Shown in pieces: positions 26,980 to 36,434 of a stretch of 64,000 bases of DNA. Each line of letters begins with the position of its first letter. Within the stretch, counting starts at the first letter, position 1. Under the pieces are notes generated by a model. The model worked only from the letters and a program-made list of their open reading frames with translations. It ran no database searches and had not been told where the DNA came from. The stretch spans positions 1-64,000 of the forward strand of contig NZ_BDBF01000044.1 of NCBI RefSeq assembly GCF_001612845.1, read 5' to 3'. Source of the stretch: Nocardia elegans NBRC 108235 (GTDB lineage: Bacteria > Actinomycetota > Actinomycetes > Mycobacteriales > Mycobacteriaceae). The translations under genes were made by a program, and so were the position numbers.

Positions 26980-28893
26980 CTAGGGACGGGTGTCCTTGCG
27001 GCGGCTTCGTATCACCACCAGCGCGCCGAGAAGCAGTCCGAGCAGGACGACACCGGCGATGACAGCCGCGAGGACCGCCGGCGATACCCCGTCGCCGGAT
27101 TCCGATGCGGCCGACGCCCGCGATTGCCCTCCGTTGTTCGACGAGGACGACGCATCCGGCGTCTGCGCACCATGCTCGCCGAATATGCCTGCTGACGTGG
27201 CGGATTCGTACCGCGGTCCGGGCTCGGCAGCCCCGCCGACGGTCACATCCAGGCGAATCGGGACGGGCGCACCGAGTCCTTCGACATTCGAGGCGCTGAC
27301 CGAGACGGCGATGTAGTACCAACCGGCCAGGCTCTGTTCAGCGCTCTTGGCGTCGCCGGCCGTGCGATTGCTGTAGCGCACCGGCAGCGTCGCCAGCGGA
27401 CCACCGGCCGGCATCGTCGCCGATTCTCCGTTGTAGCTGCCGAAGTCGTGGTCGATCTCGGTGCGAATCGGCGAGTACAGCGTGGTCGTGACCCGCGACA
27501 GCCCGTCGAGTCCGCGCTTGTCGGAATCGAGAAAATTCACCCGGTATGCGAGGCCCTGGCCCCATCCGAGCGCGATCCGATAGAAGACGAACTCGCCGCG
27601 CTGCAGGGTGTCGGAATAGCTACCGGAACCTTCCAATGTCGTTGCGGCGTTGAACGATCCACCTCCGGAGACCGCGACGGCACTACCGGCCGGCGGCGTG
27701 AACGCCGTCGGTGTGGCCGACGCGGGCGGACCGGGGTCGCCGGCCGCGGGCTCGATTCCGAACAGCAACTCCATCGGCATCTGCTGCGGGCTGGTGTCGG
27801 CGACGCCGTGCCACTCGGGTGCGAAGTAGTAGCGACCGCCGCCGCGGCACGCGTTCGCGGCGCTGTCGGATCCGGAATCGGTCTTCGTCGCGCCGTCCCA
27901 CGCCTTCGTGACGGTCAGTGCCACGCCGTCACTGGTGTTCACCACCTGCTCGAACTCGAATACGTTGCAGTCCTTGCCATCCTCGCCGTAGACGCGCAGG
28001 TACAGAACGCTGTTGTCGTTGCCGGGCGGTTTCTGCCGGACGTGCGGGAAGGCCACCGTCGCACTGAAGTAGGCCATCGCGCCCTGCGGCACGTCCAGGG
28101 CGTAGTACTTCGTCTCGTGCTGGGCGATCGTGTCCAGATATCGGCCCGGCCCGGCGACCGGCGCGTCCCGATAGGTCGTGGTGCCGGAAATCGGCGCGCC
28201 GACCGGCGTGTACGTGCGCAACGCCGCCTGACTCACCCGGGGCAGGACACGTTCGAGCGATGTGCCGTCGGCGGCATCGGTGTACGTACCGCCGGTCTGC
28301 TGTGCGATGCACGTGAGCTGTTTGCGCGCGGGCCCGTCCACACCGAATCCGATGGCATGCACCACGATCTTGGCGCCCTGACGCTCGAGTTCCCGGGCGA
28401 CCTCACACGGATCCGGTGGCGCGCAGGTGTCTTCGCCGTCGGAGACGAGGACGACCGACCGCGGGCCCTGCTTCGGAAGCGCGTCGGCGGCCGTGCGCAG
28501 CGCGGCGCCGATCGGCGTATATCCACTGGCCTCGACACCGTCGACGGCGGTATTCAGAGCCGCTCTGTCGATGATGTCGGCGCCGTGCAGCGTGCGCACG
28601 TCCGCACATCCGGCGGTCTTTTCCGCATCCGAGGATCCCGTTCCCGTCCCGTACACGGTCAGTCCCACCTTCGACCGCGCCGGGGCCGCGGCGACGAAGC
28701 TGTGCACGGCGGCCTTGGCCGCATCCAGTTTCGTGCCGCCGGCGGGATCCGGAGCCCGCATGGATCCCGAGGCGTCCAGCACCAGCATGGTGGGCGCGTA
28801 CTCGGGTTGCTGTTGCGCGTGCGCCGGAACCGCGGTGAGCGCAACCGCCGCTGTTGCCGCCCCGAGCGTCAACAGCTTCCTCAATATCGACAT
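26980..28893 (-). CDS. Secreted, membrane-anchored von Willebrand factor A protein
   Basis: 637 residues. Signal peptide (cleavage after VPAHAQ region), a VWA domain at about 35-220 with an intact MIDAS start LDASGSM and later SDGEDT, a large beta-rich middle region, a Ser/Gly/Asn-rich linker and a final membrane segment (PAVLAAVIAGVVLLGLLLGALVVI) followed by a basic stop-transfer tail. So most of the chain sits outside, tethered at its C-terminus. VWA domains bind metal and partner proteins; no partner is evident. ATG 28893 is chosen because GGAGAG directly precedes it. Divergent from a TetR gene. Confidence 0.88.
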   Translation of the reverse strand: MSILRKLLTLGAATAAVALTAVPAHAQQQPEYAPTMLVLDASGSMRAPDPAGGTKLDAAKAAVHSFVAAAPARSKVGLTVYGTGTGSSDAEKTAGCADVRTLHGADIIDRAALNTAVDGVEASGYTPIGAALRTAADALPKQGPRSVVLVSDGEDTCAPPDPCEVARELERQGAKIVVHAIGFGVDGPARKQLTCIAQQTGGTYTDAADGTSLERVLPRVSQAALRTYTPVGAPISGTTTYRDAPVAGPGRYLDTIAQHETKYYALDVPQGAMAYFSATVAFPHVRQKPPGNDNSVLYLRVYGEDGKDCNVFEFEQVVNTSDGVALTVTKAWDGATKTDSGSDSAANACRGGGRYYFAPEWHGVADTSPQQMPMELLFGIEPAAGDPGPPASATPTAFTPPAGSAVAVSGGGSFNAATTLEGSGSYSDTLQRGEFVFYRIALGWGQGLAYRVNFLDSDKRGLDGLSRVTTTLYSPIRTEIDHDFGSYNGESATMPAGGPLATLPVRYSNRTAGDAKSAEQSLAGWYYIAVSVSASNVEGLGAPVPIRLDVTVGGAAEPGPRYESATSAGIFGEHGAQTPDASSSSNNGGQSRASAASESGDGVSPAVLAAVIAGVVLLGLLLGALVVIRSRRKDTRP

Positions 28894-28968
28894 ACTCTCC
28901 ACTCCGATGACTTCCAAGATCAACAGACCCTACGTGCCGCCATCGGCCTCGTCGGCTATAACTGCTGC

Positions 28969-29655
28969 ATGGGAAAGTTCGGCGAGGATGGTCGCAGCAC
29001 GGACGCAGCGCCGTCGATGGCCCGGACTTCCCTGCTGCGGGAATTGCCCACCACCGAGCGCGGGCTGCGTACCCGCTCGACGCTGATCGCCGCCGCGCGC
29101 CGCGTCTTCGAGACCAGCGGCTATCTCGACACCCGGCTGGTCGACATCACGACCGAGGCGCACTGCTCCTCCGGCACCTTCTACACCTACTTCTCCAGCA
29201 AGGAGGAGATTTTCGCGGCGGTCCTGGAGGTCGCCCAGGAGGACATGATGCACCCGGGGATGCCGCATGTTCCCGAGGCCGACGATCCGGCCGCCGTGGT
29301 GGCCGCGAGCAACCGCGCCTACTTCGAGGCCTATCAGCGCAACGCCAAACTGATGGGACTGCTGGAACAGGTGGCCAATATCGACCCCGAATTCCGGGTG
29401 CTGCGCCAGCGCCGCGCCGAGGCGTTCATCGACCGCAACGCTCGCAGTATCGAATCGCTGCAACGTCGTGGGCTGGCCGATCCCGAGCTGGATCCGCTCC
29501 TCGCCTCGCGGGCGCTCTCCGGGATGGTCAGCCGCCTGGCCTTCGGGCATTTCGTGGCCGGTGACGACACCGATCGACCGGTCGACCTGGACGAGCTCAC
29601 CTATACCGCGACCCGCTTGTGGGTCAACGCGCTGCGTATTCCGGCCAAGCCCTGA
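28969..29655 (+). CDS. TetR-family regulator of the adjacent acyl-CoA dehydrogenase operon
   Basis: 228 residues. HTH at about 32-80: GLRTRSTLIAAARRVFETSGY, SSGTFYTYFSSKEEIFAAVL, typical of regulators of lipid catabolism. ATG 28969 has TATAAC at -12 to -7 and no Shine-Dalgarno, so it may be leaderless. Much longer in-frame extension runs antisense to the VWA gene and is rejected. It is the nearest regulator to the palindromic promoter at 29729-29757, which it probably represses. Confidence 0.88.
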   Translation: MGKFGEDGRSTDAAPSMARTSLLRELPTTERGLRTRSTLIAAARRVFETSGYLDTRLVDITTEAHCSSGTFYTYFSSKEEIFAAVLEVAQEDMMHPGMPHVPEADDPAAVVAASNRAYFEAYQRNAKLMGLLEQVANIDPEFRVLRQRRAEAFIDRNARSIESLQRRGLADPELDPLLASRALSGMVSRLAFGHFVAGDDTDRPVDLDELTYTATRLWVNALRIPAKP

Positions 29656-29728
29656 CTCGCCGTTTCGCCCTCCGGCGCGGCGCGGACCTGCTACAACAGC
29701 GGAGTGCGGCGCACGCGCACACCCGAAA

Positions 29729-29757
29729 TTGAACTTGACGTCAACCTCAACTACGGT
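29729..29757 (+). promoter_or_regulatory. Promoter with operator in the spacer
   Basis: -35 TTGAAC (29729-29734), 17-bp spacer, -10 TACGGT (29752-29757). The spacer begins with the perfect palindrome TTGACGTCAA (29735-29744), extended to TTGACGTCAACCTCAA. A repressor bound here would exclude RNA polymerase. Drives the SDR/acyl-CoA dehydrogenase operon. Confidence 0.65.
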
Positions 29758-29792
29758 GGGGTGACATCACGGACACGGACAGGGGTACGGCA

Positions 29793-30611
29793 GTGCAGGT
29801 TGCGCAGAAGGTGGCCATCGTGACCGGCGGCGGAGGCGGCATCGGCGGCGCTCTCGCCGCCCGCCTCGCCGAAGCGGGCGCGCGAGTCGTCGTCGCCGAT
29901 CTCGACGAGGCCGCCGCGAAGAGCGTCGCCGACGCCGTGGCCGCCGACCATCCCGGTGCCTGCGTGAGCGCGGGGGCCGACGTCAGCGATCCGGAGGCGA
30001 TCGCCGGTCTGATCACGCTGGCGGAGAACACGTTCGGCCCGGTGGACCTGTACTTCGCGAACGCCGGCATCGCCGGTGCGGCCGGGCTCGACGTCGCCGA
30101 GGCCGACTGGGACCGGTCCTTCGACGTGAACGTGCGCGCGCACATCCGCGCCGCCACCCAGCTCGTACCCCGATGGCTCGAGCGCGGCGAAGGGTATTTC
30201 GTCAGCACCGCCTCCGCGGCGGGACTTCTCACCCAGATCGGGTCGGCCACCTACTCGGTCACCAAGCACGCCGCGGTCGGCTTCGCCGAATGGTTGTCGG
30301 TCACCTACGGCGACCAGGGGATTCGGGTCAGCTGCCTGTGCCCCATGGGAGTCGACACACCCCTGCTGTATGCCGGGCGCGACTCCGGCGACCGGCTCGG
30401 CGCGGCCTCCACCCGGGCGGTGACCGCCGCCGGGGAGGTGCTCGAACCCCCGCAGGTCGCCGACGCCGTGCTCGCCGCGATCGACGCCGAGCAGTTCTTG
30501 ATCCTGCCGCATCCGAGTGTGCTCGAGATGTATCGGCGCAAGGGGGCCGACTACGACCGCTGGCTGGCCGGCATGCGCCGGTACCAGCGCAGCTTGCTCG
30601 ACGAGAACTGA
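29793..30611 (+). CDS. Short-chain dehydrogenase/reductase
   Basis: 272 residues, classical SDR. Cofactor loop TGGGGGIG, Asp in VVVADLDE favouring NAD(H), NANAG-like FANAGIAG, and catalytic Ser (STASAAG), Tyr and Lys (YSVTKHA). First gene of an operon with an acyl-CoA dehydrogenase, a second SDR and a phosphotransferase-fold protein, a combination common in actinobacterial fatty acid or sterol side-chain degradation. GTG start. Confidence 0.9.
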   Translation: MQVAQKVAIVTGGGGGIGGALAARLAEAGARVVVADLDEAAAKSVADAVAADHPGACVSAGADVSDPEAIAGLITLAENTFGPVDLYFANAGIAGAAGLDVAEADWDRSFDVNVRAHIRAATQLVPRWLERGEGYFVSTASAAGLLTQIGSATYSVTKHAAVGFAEWLSVTYGDQGIRVSCLCPMGVDTPLLYAGRDSGDRLGAASTRAVTAAGEVLEPPQVADAVLAAIDAEQFLILPHPSVLEMYRRKGADYDRWLAGMRRYQRSLLDEN

Positions 30612-30648
30612 AGCATCACAACAGATTTCACAACGATCAGGAGATCAC

Positions 30649-31872
30649 ATGTCGATGTTCGACATCTCCGAGCGGGCCGAGAAGTATCGGGCCCAGCTGC
30701 TGGAGTTCATGGATTCGCACGTCTACCCCGCCGAGGCCGTCTACGACGAGCAGATGCGCGCCGCCGGCGATCCGCACTTCCAGCCGCCGATCCTGGAAGA
30801 GCTCAAGGCCGAGGCGCAGCGGCGCGGCCTGTGGAATCTGTTCCACCCCTACCCGGAATGGGGTCCGGGTCTGACCAACCTCGAGTACGCGCCGCTGGCC
30901 GAGATCATGGGCCGCAGCCACCTGGCGCCGGAGGCGTGCAACTGCAATGCCCCGGATACGGGGAATATGGAAGTCTTCACGCTCTTCGGCACCGACGAGC
31001 ACAAGGAGAAGTACCTGAAGCCGTTGCTGGCGGGCACGATCCGCTCGGCGTTCGCGATGACCGAGCCCGCGGTCGCCAGTTCCGACGCCACCAATGTGGA
31101 ACTGTCGATGGTGCGTGACGGCGACGAGTACGTGCTCAACGGCCGTAAGTGGTTCGCCTCCAACGCTTTGCATCCGAACTGCACCGTGCTGATCGTGATG
31201 GGCAAGACCGATCCCGATGCCGCGCCGCACCGCCAGCAGTCGATGATGGTGGTCCCCATCGACGCACCGGGCGTGACCGTCATGCGCGGCCTGCCGGTCT
31301 TCGGCTATCAGGACCGGGAGGGTCATGCCGAGATCGATTTCGAGAATGTGCGGGTACCGCTGAAAGACGTGCTGAAGGGCGAGGGCGAGGGCTTCGCGAT
31401 CAGCCAGGCCCGGCTCGGCCCCGGCCGCATCCACCACTGTATGCGGGCCATCGGGATGGCCGAGCGCGCCCTGGAGCTGATGTGCCGGCGCGCGAGTACG
31501 CGCATCACCTTCGGCAAGCCGATCGCCGCCAACGCCAATATCCAGGACTGGATCGCCGAGGCGCGCATCGATATCGAGATGATCCGGCTGCTGACCCTGA
31601 AGGCGGCCTATCTGATGGACACCGTCGGCAACAAGGAGGCGCGCACCGAGATCGCCGCGATCAAGGTGGCCGCGCCGAATATCGCCCTGAAGATCGTCGA
31701 CCGGGCCATTCAGGTCCACGGTGGCGCCGGTGTCACCGACGACTTCCCGCTCGCCATGGCCTGGGCGCATCTACGCACGCTGCGGCTGGCCGACGGACCC
31801 GACGAGGTGCACAAGCGCACGCTGGCCCGGCAGGAACTGCGCAAGTATCGAGATGTGAAGGCGGACAACTGA
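30649..31872 (+). CDS. Acyl-CoA dehydrogenase
   Basis: 407 residues, FAD-dependent alpha,beta-desaturase of acyl-CoA. Visible: FAMTEPAVASSDATN (flavin/substrate loop), YVLNGRKWFAS, ISQARLGPGRIHHC, FGKPIA, and IQVHGGAGVTDDFPLA near the C-terminus. The length and the N-terminal EFMDSHVYPAE form match the ACAD10/11-like group, which agrees with the phosphotransferase-like gene in the same operon. AGGAGATCAC precedes ATG 30649. One base separates its stop from the next gene. Confidence 0.93.
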   Translation: MSMFDISERAEKYRAQLLEFMDSHVYPAEAVYDEQMRAAGDPHFQPPILEELKAEAQRRGLWNLFHPYPEWGPGLTNLEYAPLAEIMGRSHLAPEACNCNAPDTGNMEVFTLFGTDEHKEKYLKPLLAGTIRSAFAMTEPAVASSDATNVELSMVRDGDEYVLNGRKWFASNALHPNCTVLIVMGKTDPDAAPHRQQSMMVVPIDAPGVTVMRGLPVFGYQDREGHAEIDFENVRVPLKDVLKGEGEGFAISQARLGPGRIHHCMRAIGMAERALELMCRRASTRITFGKPIAANANIQDWIAEARIDIEMIRLLTLKAAYLMDTVGNKEARTEIAAIKVAAPNIALKIVDRAIQVHGGAGVTDDFPLAMAWAHLRTLRLADGPDEVHKRTLARQELRKYRDVKADN

Positions 31873-31873
31873 T

Positions 31874-32644
31874 ATGCCGAACGCGGATCTGACCGGCCAC
31901 ACCGCGATCGTCACCGGCGCCTCGCGCGGCATCGGCCTCGCGACCGCGCAGGCCCTCGCCGCGGCCGGGGCCAACGTGGTGCTGACCTCGCGGGATCAGG
32001 AATCGGCAGACGCGGCGGCCGCACAGGTGGAGGGCAACGCGCTCGGCATCGCCGCGCACGCCGTCGACGAGGAGGCCGCGCGCAGCTGCATCGACCGCAC
32101 CCTCGAGCGGTTCGGCAGCGTCGACATCCTGGTCAACAACGCGGGCACCAATCCGGCGTTCGGCCCGGTGATCGATCAGGACCACGGCCGGTTCGCCAAG
32201 ATCTTCGACGTCAACCTGTGGGCGCCGATCCTGTGGACGTCGCTGGCGACCAAGGCGTGGATGGGTGAGCACGGCGGCGCGGTCGTGAACACCGCCTCGA
32301 TCGGCGGTATGGGTTTCGAGGCGAACCTCGGTCTCTACAACGCCTCCAAGGCGGCGCTCATCCACCTCACCAAGCAGATGGCGCTGGAACTGTCGCCGCG
32401 GGTCCGGGTCAACGCCGTCGCGCCCGGCGTGGTGCGGACCAAGCTCGCCGAGGCCCTGTGGCGCGAGCACGAGAATCTGGTGGCCGACGCGACCGCACTG
32501 GCCCGGATCGGCGAACCCGACGATATCGGGTCGGCGATCGCGTTCCTGGTATCCGACGCTGCGCGCTGGATCACCGGTGAGGTGATGGTCGTCGACGGTG
32601 GGCAGCGTCTCGGCCACCCGGCGGCATTCCGGGCGGCGCCGTGA
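31874..32644 (+). CDS. SDR family oxidoreductase (3-oxoacyl reductase-like)
   Basis: 256 residues, classical SDR with TGASRGIG, NNAGTNP, catalytic Ser in NTASIGG and Tyr-Lys in YNASKAA, and the C-terminal GEVMVVDGGQR typical of FabG-like enzymes. Likely oxidises or reduces a hydroxyacyl intermediate of the operon's pathway. Starts one base after the dehydrogenase stop. Its stop overlaps the next gene's GTG by 4 bp (GTGA). Confidence 0.92.
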   Translation: MPNADLTGHTAIVTGASRGIGLATAQALAAAGANVVLTSRDQESADAAAAQVEGNALGIAAHAVDEEAARSCIDRTLERFGSVDILVNNAGTNPAFGPVIDQDHGRFAKIFDVNLWAPILWTSLATKAWMGEHGGAVVNTASIGGMGFEANLGLYNASKAALIHLTKQMALELSPRVRVNAVAPGVVRTKLAEALWREHENLVADATALARIGEPDDIGSAIAFLVSDAARWITGEVMVVDGGQRLGHPAAFRAAP

Positions 32645-33681
32645 CCGCCACGCCGGAGCAGGCCGGGGGCATCGACACCGCCGCCGTCACCCGGTGGATC
32701 GACGGTCTGGGGGTCGGGCTGACCGGCGCCCCGACCTTCACCCGGATCGGTCTCGGCCAGTCCAATCTCACCTACCTGGTGCGCGACGACGCCGGCCACC
32801 GCTGGGTGCTGCGGAGGCCACCCCTCGGCCGGCTGCTGGCCTCCGCGCACGATGTGGTGCGCGAGTCGCGGATCATGTCCGCGCTGGCCGGAACCGATGT
32901 CCCGGTGCCCGCAATCCTTTCCGTCACAACGGATTCCGAAGTTTGCGACGCACCGGTGGTACTGATGGAATACGTCGACGGACAAGTCGTGGACACCATG
33001 GAGGTCGCGGAGTCGCTGACTCCGCAGCGGCGCCTGGCCATCGCCCGGTCCCTGACCCGCACGCTGGCGCGTATTCACGCGGTCGATCTCGAGGCGGTGG
33101 GGCTGGCGGATCTGGCCAGTCACAAACCCTATGCGCAGCGGCAGCTGAATCGATGGTCGCGGCAGTGGGAGCAGTCACGTACCCGCGAGGTGCCCGAACT
33201 CGACGATCTCACCCGCCGGCTCGCCGGATCGATTCCGCCGCAACGGGAAACGACATTGGTGCACGGTGACTTCCACCTGCGCAACGTGATCACCTCGCGG
33301 GAGACCGGCGCGGTGGTGGCCGCGCTGGACTGGGAATTGTCCACCCTCGGCGATCCCCTCGCGGATATGGGAAGTCTGCTCGCCTACTGGGTCCAGCCCG
33401 GCGAAGACCTCGGCGGTGACTTCCCGGCGTCGGCACTGCCGGGTTTCCCGAACCGAGCCGAGATGGCGCGCGCCTACCTCGACGAAACCGGCCGCGACCG
33501 TGACGCCCTCACCTTCTGGCATGTACTGGGCTTGTGGAAGCTCGCGATCATCGCCGAGGGCGTGATGCGGCGCGCGGCCGATACGCCGAGCAACAAGGCC
33601 GCCGCGGGCACGCCGACCGTCGAACGCATCGACGCGATCATCGCCCACGCCCGCGAGATCGCGGCGGCCGCGGGGCTCTAG
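32641..33681 (+). CDS. Phosphotransferase-family protein (APH fold, acyl-CoA dehydrogenase-associated)
   Basis: 346 residues with an aminoglycoside phosphotransferase-like kinase fold: QSNLTYLV, VLRRPPLG, catalytic loop VHGDFHLRN and metal site ALDWELSTLGDPLADMG. This subtype is fused to, or encoded beside, ACAD10/11-type dehydrogenases, where it is thought to phosphorylate 4-hydroxyacyl-CoA substrates so they can enter beta-oxidation. That precedent fits this operon well. GTG start overlapping the SDR stop by 4 bp. It ends 11 bp from the convergent nitroreductase gene. Confidence 0.9.
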   Translation: MTATPEQAGGIDTAAVTRWIDGLGVGLTGAPTFTRIGLGQSNLTYLVRDDAGHRWVLRRPPLGRLLASAHDVVRESRIMSALAGTDVPVPAILSVTTDSEVCDAPVVLMEYVDGQVVDTMEVAESLTPQRRLAIARSLTRTLARIHAVDLEAVGLADLASHKPYAQRQLNRWSRQWEQSRTREVPELDDLTRRLAGSIPPQRETTLVHGDFHLRNVITSRETGAVVAALDWELSTLGDPLADMGSLLAYWVQPGEDLGGDFPASALPGFPNRAEMARAYLDETGRDRDALTFWHVLGLWKLAIIAEGVMRRAADTPSNKAAAGTPTVERIDAIIAHAREIAAAAGL

Positions 33682-33692
33682 CCGCGGATCGC

Positions 33693-34673
33693 TCAGATCG
33701 CCACAGGGGTCGCGAGCACCTCGGTGACGGGCCGTCGCGGCGTCTGCGGCAGCGCCGCGGCGCCGGCGGGCGACCAGCCCAGTCGCACCATCGTCTGCGG
33801 GTAGGCGCACTTCGACAGCACGCTGTCGCGAATTTGGGCGCGCAGGTCGGGCAGGGCCAGCGGTTCGGACTGCAGACTGGACGACAGGCCCAGCGTGGTC
33901 GCCGACAACAGCAGCGCGCTGATCGCCTCCCCCGCTCGCAGCCGAGCGAGCCGATCATCGCCGGTCGTGCACACCACCAGCCATTCGGCGGCCTCGGGTT
34001 CGGTGGCCGGATCTGCCAGCTCCGGTGACTCGAACCGGCGCCTGGCGATCTCGTCATCGGGACGCGGGGCCGGCGTATTCGCGGCCGGGACACCGTCCGA
34101 GGTCCCGTGCCGACCGCTCCAGACCGCCAGCTCGTGCAGATATGCGGGGTCGGCGGCGTGACGCAGAGCGGCGACCCGGGCAGCTTCGGCCAGTTCCGGG
34201 CGCAACTCCCGCGGCACCTGCCGGGCGGCGGCGCCGTAGGACCGGGCGGCGGCGGACACCTCCCGCACGAACGCCTGCGGCACCGGTCGCGCGCTGTAGC
34301 GGCGGCGATCCGACTGCCGGTGGCCGATCGCCGCGGCGAGCTCGATATCGCGCGGCGACGGCCGGTACGGCCGCACGGTGATGGCCGCGAGGTGGTCGGG
34401 ATCGGCGTGGTCGGGAAGGTAGGTGACCTGCGCGGACCAGCCGAGCACGGCCAGCGCCGTCCGCATATGATGCAGTGCCGCACCGCAGCTCAGTAGCAGT
34501 GCGCGCTGGGCGGGATCGGTCACGACCAACTGCCGCGACCGGTCGGCGTACAGGTGGGCGGCGTCCTCGCGCACCGACCACCGCCACGGTTGGGTGTTGT
34601 GCATCGAGGGTGCGCGCACGGCCATATCGACGGCGTCGGCGAATACCGCGGTGACCGGATCGGCGAATGTCAT
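33693..34673 (-). CDS. Acg/Rv2032-type nitroreductase-fold protein
   Basis: 326 residues. MAVRAPSMHNTQPWRW near the start is the conserved FMN-binding segment of the Acg family, and two nitroreductase-like halves follow (IGHRQSDRRRYS, SALLLSATTLGLSSS). In mycobacteria these proteins belong to the dormancy response and may store FMN rather than reduce nitro groups. No convincing DosR box was seen upstream. AAAGGAAAGGA precedes the ATG. An AT-rich patch at 34785-34830 in the upstream spacer probably contains its promoter. Confidence 0.88.
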   Translation of the reverse strand: MTFADPVTAVFADAVDMAVRAPSMHNTQPWRWSVREDAAHLYADRSRQLVVTDPAQRALLLSCGAALHHMRTALAVLGWSAQVTYLPDHADPDHLAAITVRPYRPSPRDIELAAAIGHRQSDRRRYSARPVPQAFVREVSAAARSYGAAARQVPRELRPELAEAARVAALRHAADPAYLHELAVWSGRHGTSDGVPAANTPAPRPDDEIARRRFESPELADPATEPEAAEWLVVCTTGDDRLARLRAGEAISALLLSATTLGLSSSLQSEPLALPDLRAQIRDSVLSKCAYPQTMVRLGWSPAGAAALPQTPRRPVTEVLATPVAI

Positions 34674-34829
34674 GGTGCCGGTCCTTTCCTTTCGAGCGTC
34701 GCACGGACATCTGGGCGCGGCGCCCGGATCTCGGGCCCGCGTCGTTCGCTTGTATCGATCAACCGCCGGCCCGGGCGCAGAGTTTCGTAATAGTTGACAA
34801 AATGTGGACGATTCTCCTTATTAATCGAC

Positions 34830-35984
34830 TCACGAGCCCGGGTGACCGGAAGACAGTTCCCGGTAGCGCAACGCCCACCACACCTGCTGCATCACGTGCG
34901 GATCCTTCAGCGACGCAGCCGTGAGCTCCTCGAACCGGGACAGCCGATAGCGGACCGTGTTGTGATGCAGATACAGCCGATGACCGGTCTCGCTGGCATT
35001 GCAGCCGGCCGCCAGATACGCATCGACGGTCTCGAGGATCGCGTCGGCGTCGACGTCGACGAGCGGGTCGATGTAGCGGCGGACCATTGCGGCCCCGACA
35101 TCGCTGTCGCCGACGACGGCCGGTAGGAGGCCGAGGTCGGTGAGCGTGTGGCGCCCCGGGCGCCCGAACAGGCGCGCGGTCTCGGCGACCCGGCCGGCGA
35201 TATGCAGCGAATGGGGGACCCGCTCGAGCGGACAGGCCGGGCCCACCCCGAGGAATACTCCGGCCGAGGGTGCGGAATCGTCGCCCGGATCGCAGATGCC
35301 GACCACATCGCGTTCCAGGATTGCCACCACACCACCTGGCGGCCGGAATCCCGGCCGTTGCCGCAGCTCCCACTCCGTCTGTTCCGGCTCCCCGGTGATC
35401 GCGCGGAAAGCCGAATACGTCGCGTCCAGGCGGAGTCCGATGTGTTGGGCACGGCGGCGCAACTCACCGGCGGGCAAGACGCCCTCGGTCAGCGCCCGCA
35501 CCATATCGTCGCGCCGGATATCGAGGCGGCGGGTGATCTGCGCTTCGGCTTCGCGGTGGGCGGAGGTGAATGCGACGGTGGCCGCGTCCGAGGCGCGCAG
35601 CAGGGAACCGAGGACCGACAGCAGCGCCGAGCCGCGCCGGGTCGCCCAGTGTTCGGAGGCACTGATGCGTTCGATCACCTCCCCCACCACGATCTGCCAT
35701 CCGCGCAGCATCGCGTCGAGCGGCACACCGAGTTCGGCCCGCAACGCGCCGTAGGCTCGGAATTCCGCGAGCTCCTGCTCGTCGAGTGGCCGATCGGCCG
35801 CGGTGGCGGTGATCAGACGATCGATCACGGCGGCGATCGACGGCGTCAGGCTGGCGGCGGCAATCCCCCGGTACGCCGGAATCTCCCGCTGCAGCCGGGT
35901 ACAGATGTGGTCGGCCAGCTCGACGGAATCGCCGATCGCGGAGGGGGGCAATCGCAGGGGCGTCGAACCGTCGTCGTCGCTCAC
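34830..35984 (-). CDS. PucR-family transcriptional regulator
   Basis: 384 residues from GTG 35984. N-terminal helical sensor region, a central GGDEF-like CdaR fold (about 180-290) and a C-terminal PucR HTH with the diagnostic NASETGHRLYLHHNTVRYRL. Such regulators control catabolic or stress genes. The start is uncertain: open frame extends to 36341 but that stretch is Arg/Pro-rich and non-conserved in appearance; TATTGT lies close upstream of GTG 35984. The nitroreductase gene downstream on the same strand is a possible target. Confidence 0.85.
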   Translation of the reverse strand: MSDDDGSTPLRLPPSAIGDSVELADHICTRLQREIPAYRGIAAASLTPSIAAVIDRLITATAADRPLDEQELAEFRAYGALRAELGVPLDAMLRGWQIVVGEVIERISASEHWATRRGSALLSVLGSLLRASDAATVAFTSAHREAEAQITRRLDIRRDDMVRALTEGVLPAGELRRRAQHIGLRLDATYSAFRAITGEPEQTEWELRQRPGFRPPGGVVAILERDVVGICDPGDDSAPSAGVFLGVGPACPLERVPHSLHIAGRVAETARLFGRPGRHTLTDLGLLPAVVGDSDVGAAMVRRYIDPLVDVDADAILETVDAYLAAGCNASETGHRLYLHHNTVRYRLSRFEELTAASLKDPHVMQQVWWALRYRELSSGHPGS

Positions 35985-36434
35985 ATCGATCGACAATACG
36001 GCGCGCGGGTGCGGCACCGAAGGTGTTCGCGGTCGGGCCGCCGAGCCGGAAGGAATCCGTTGTCGCAGTACCCGGGCCTTCGCGACATCGAATCGGTGGT
36101 GCCGAGTCGATCCGGTGTCGGTGTGGACGTGGCGCGGATTCCGGAGCGGTCGGGGTACGCCGCGGGAGCCGGGAGCATCGCCGGGATGCGCGGTTCGGAC
36201 CGGCCGCGGCGTTCGCCCGGCTGCGCTTCCGGTGGACGTCTGCTTCCGGGCCGGTCGCGACGATTCACATTCCCCGCGAACAGCAGGCAAACCCACTGTG
36301 CGCGAAGCGATTTCGGGAACCGCGAATCGGAAACCGAACACCGGCGCGCTATCTGGGTAAGAATGAGAACGGCCGAGATCCGGCCACAGGGGACATGTCG
36401 GCCCGGCCGGGCCGACGGAATGTGGGGAAAGATC
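35985..36434. other. Divergent intergenic region, PucR gene / secreted protein
   Basis: 450 bp without a supported gene. GTAAGAATG near 36357-36365 could supply a -10 for the rightward gene, and GGGGAAAG just before 36435 is its ribosome binding site. Confidence 0.45.

Noticed and set aside
34740..34830. DosR-type box before the Acg-like gene
   Set aside because: Expected from mycobacterial relatives, but no GGGACTTNNGTCCC-like palindrome was found; only an AT-rich patch.
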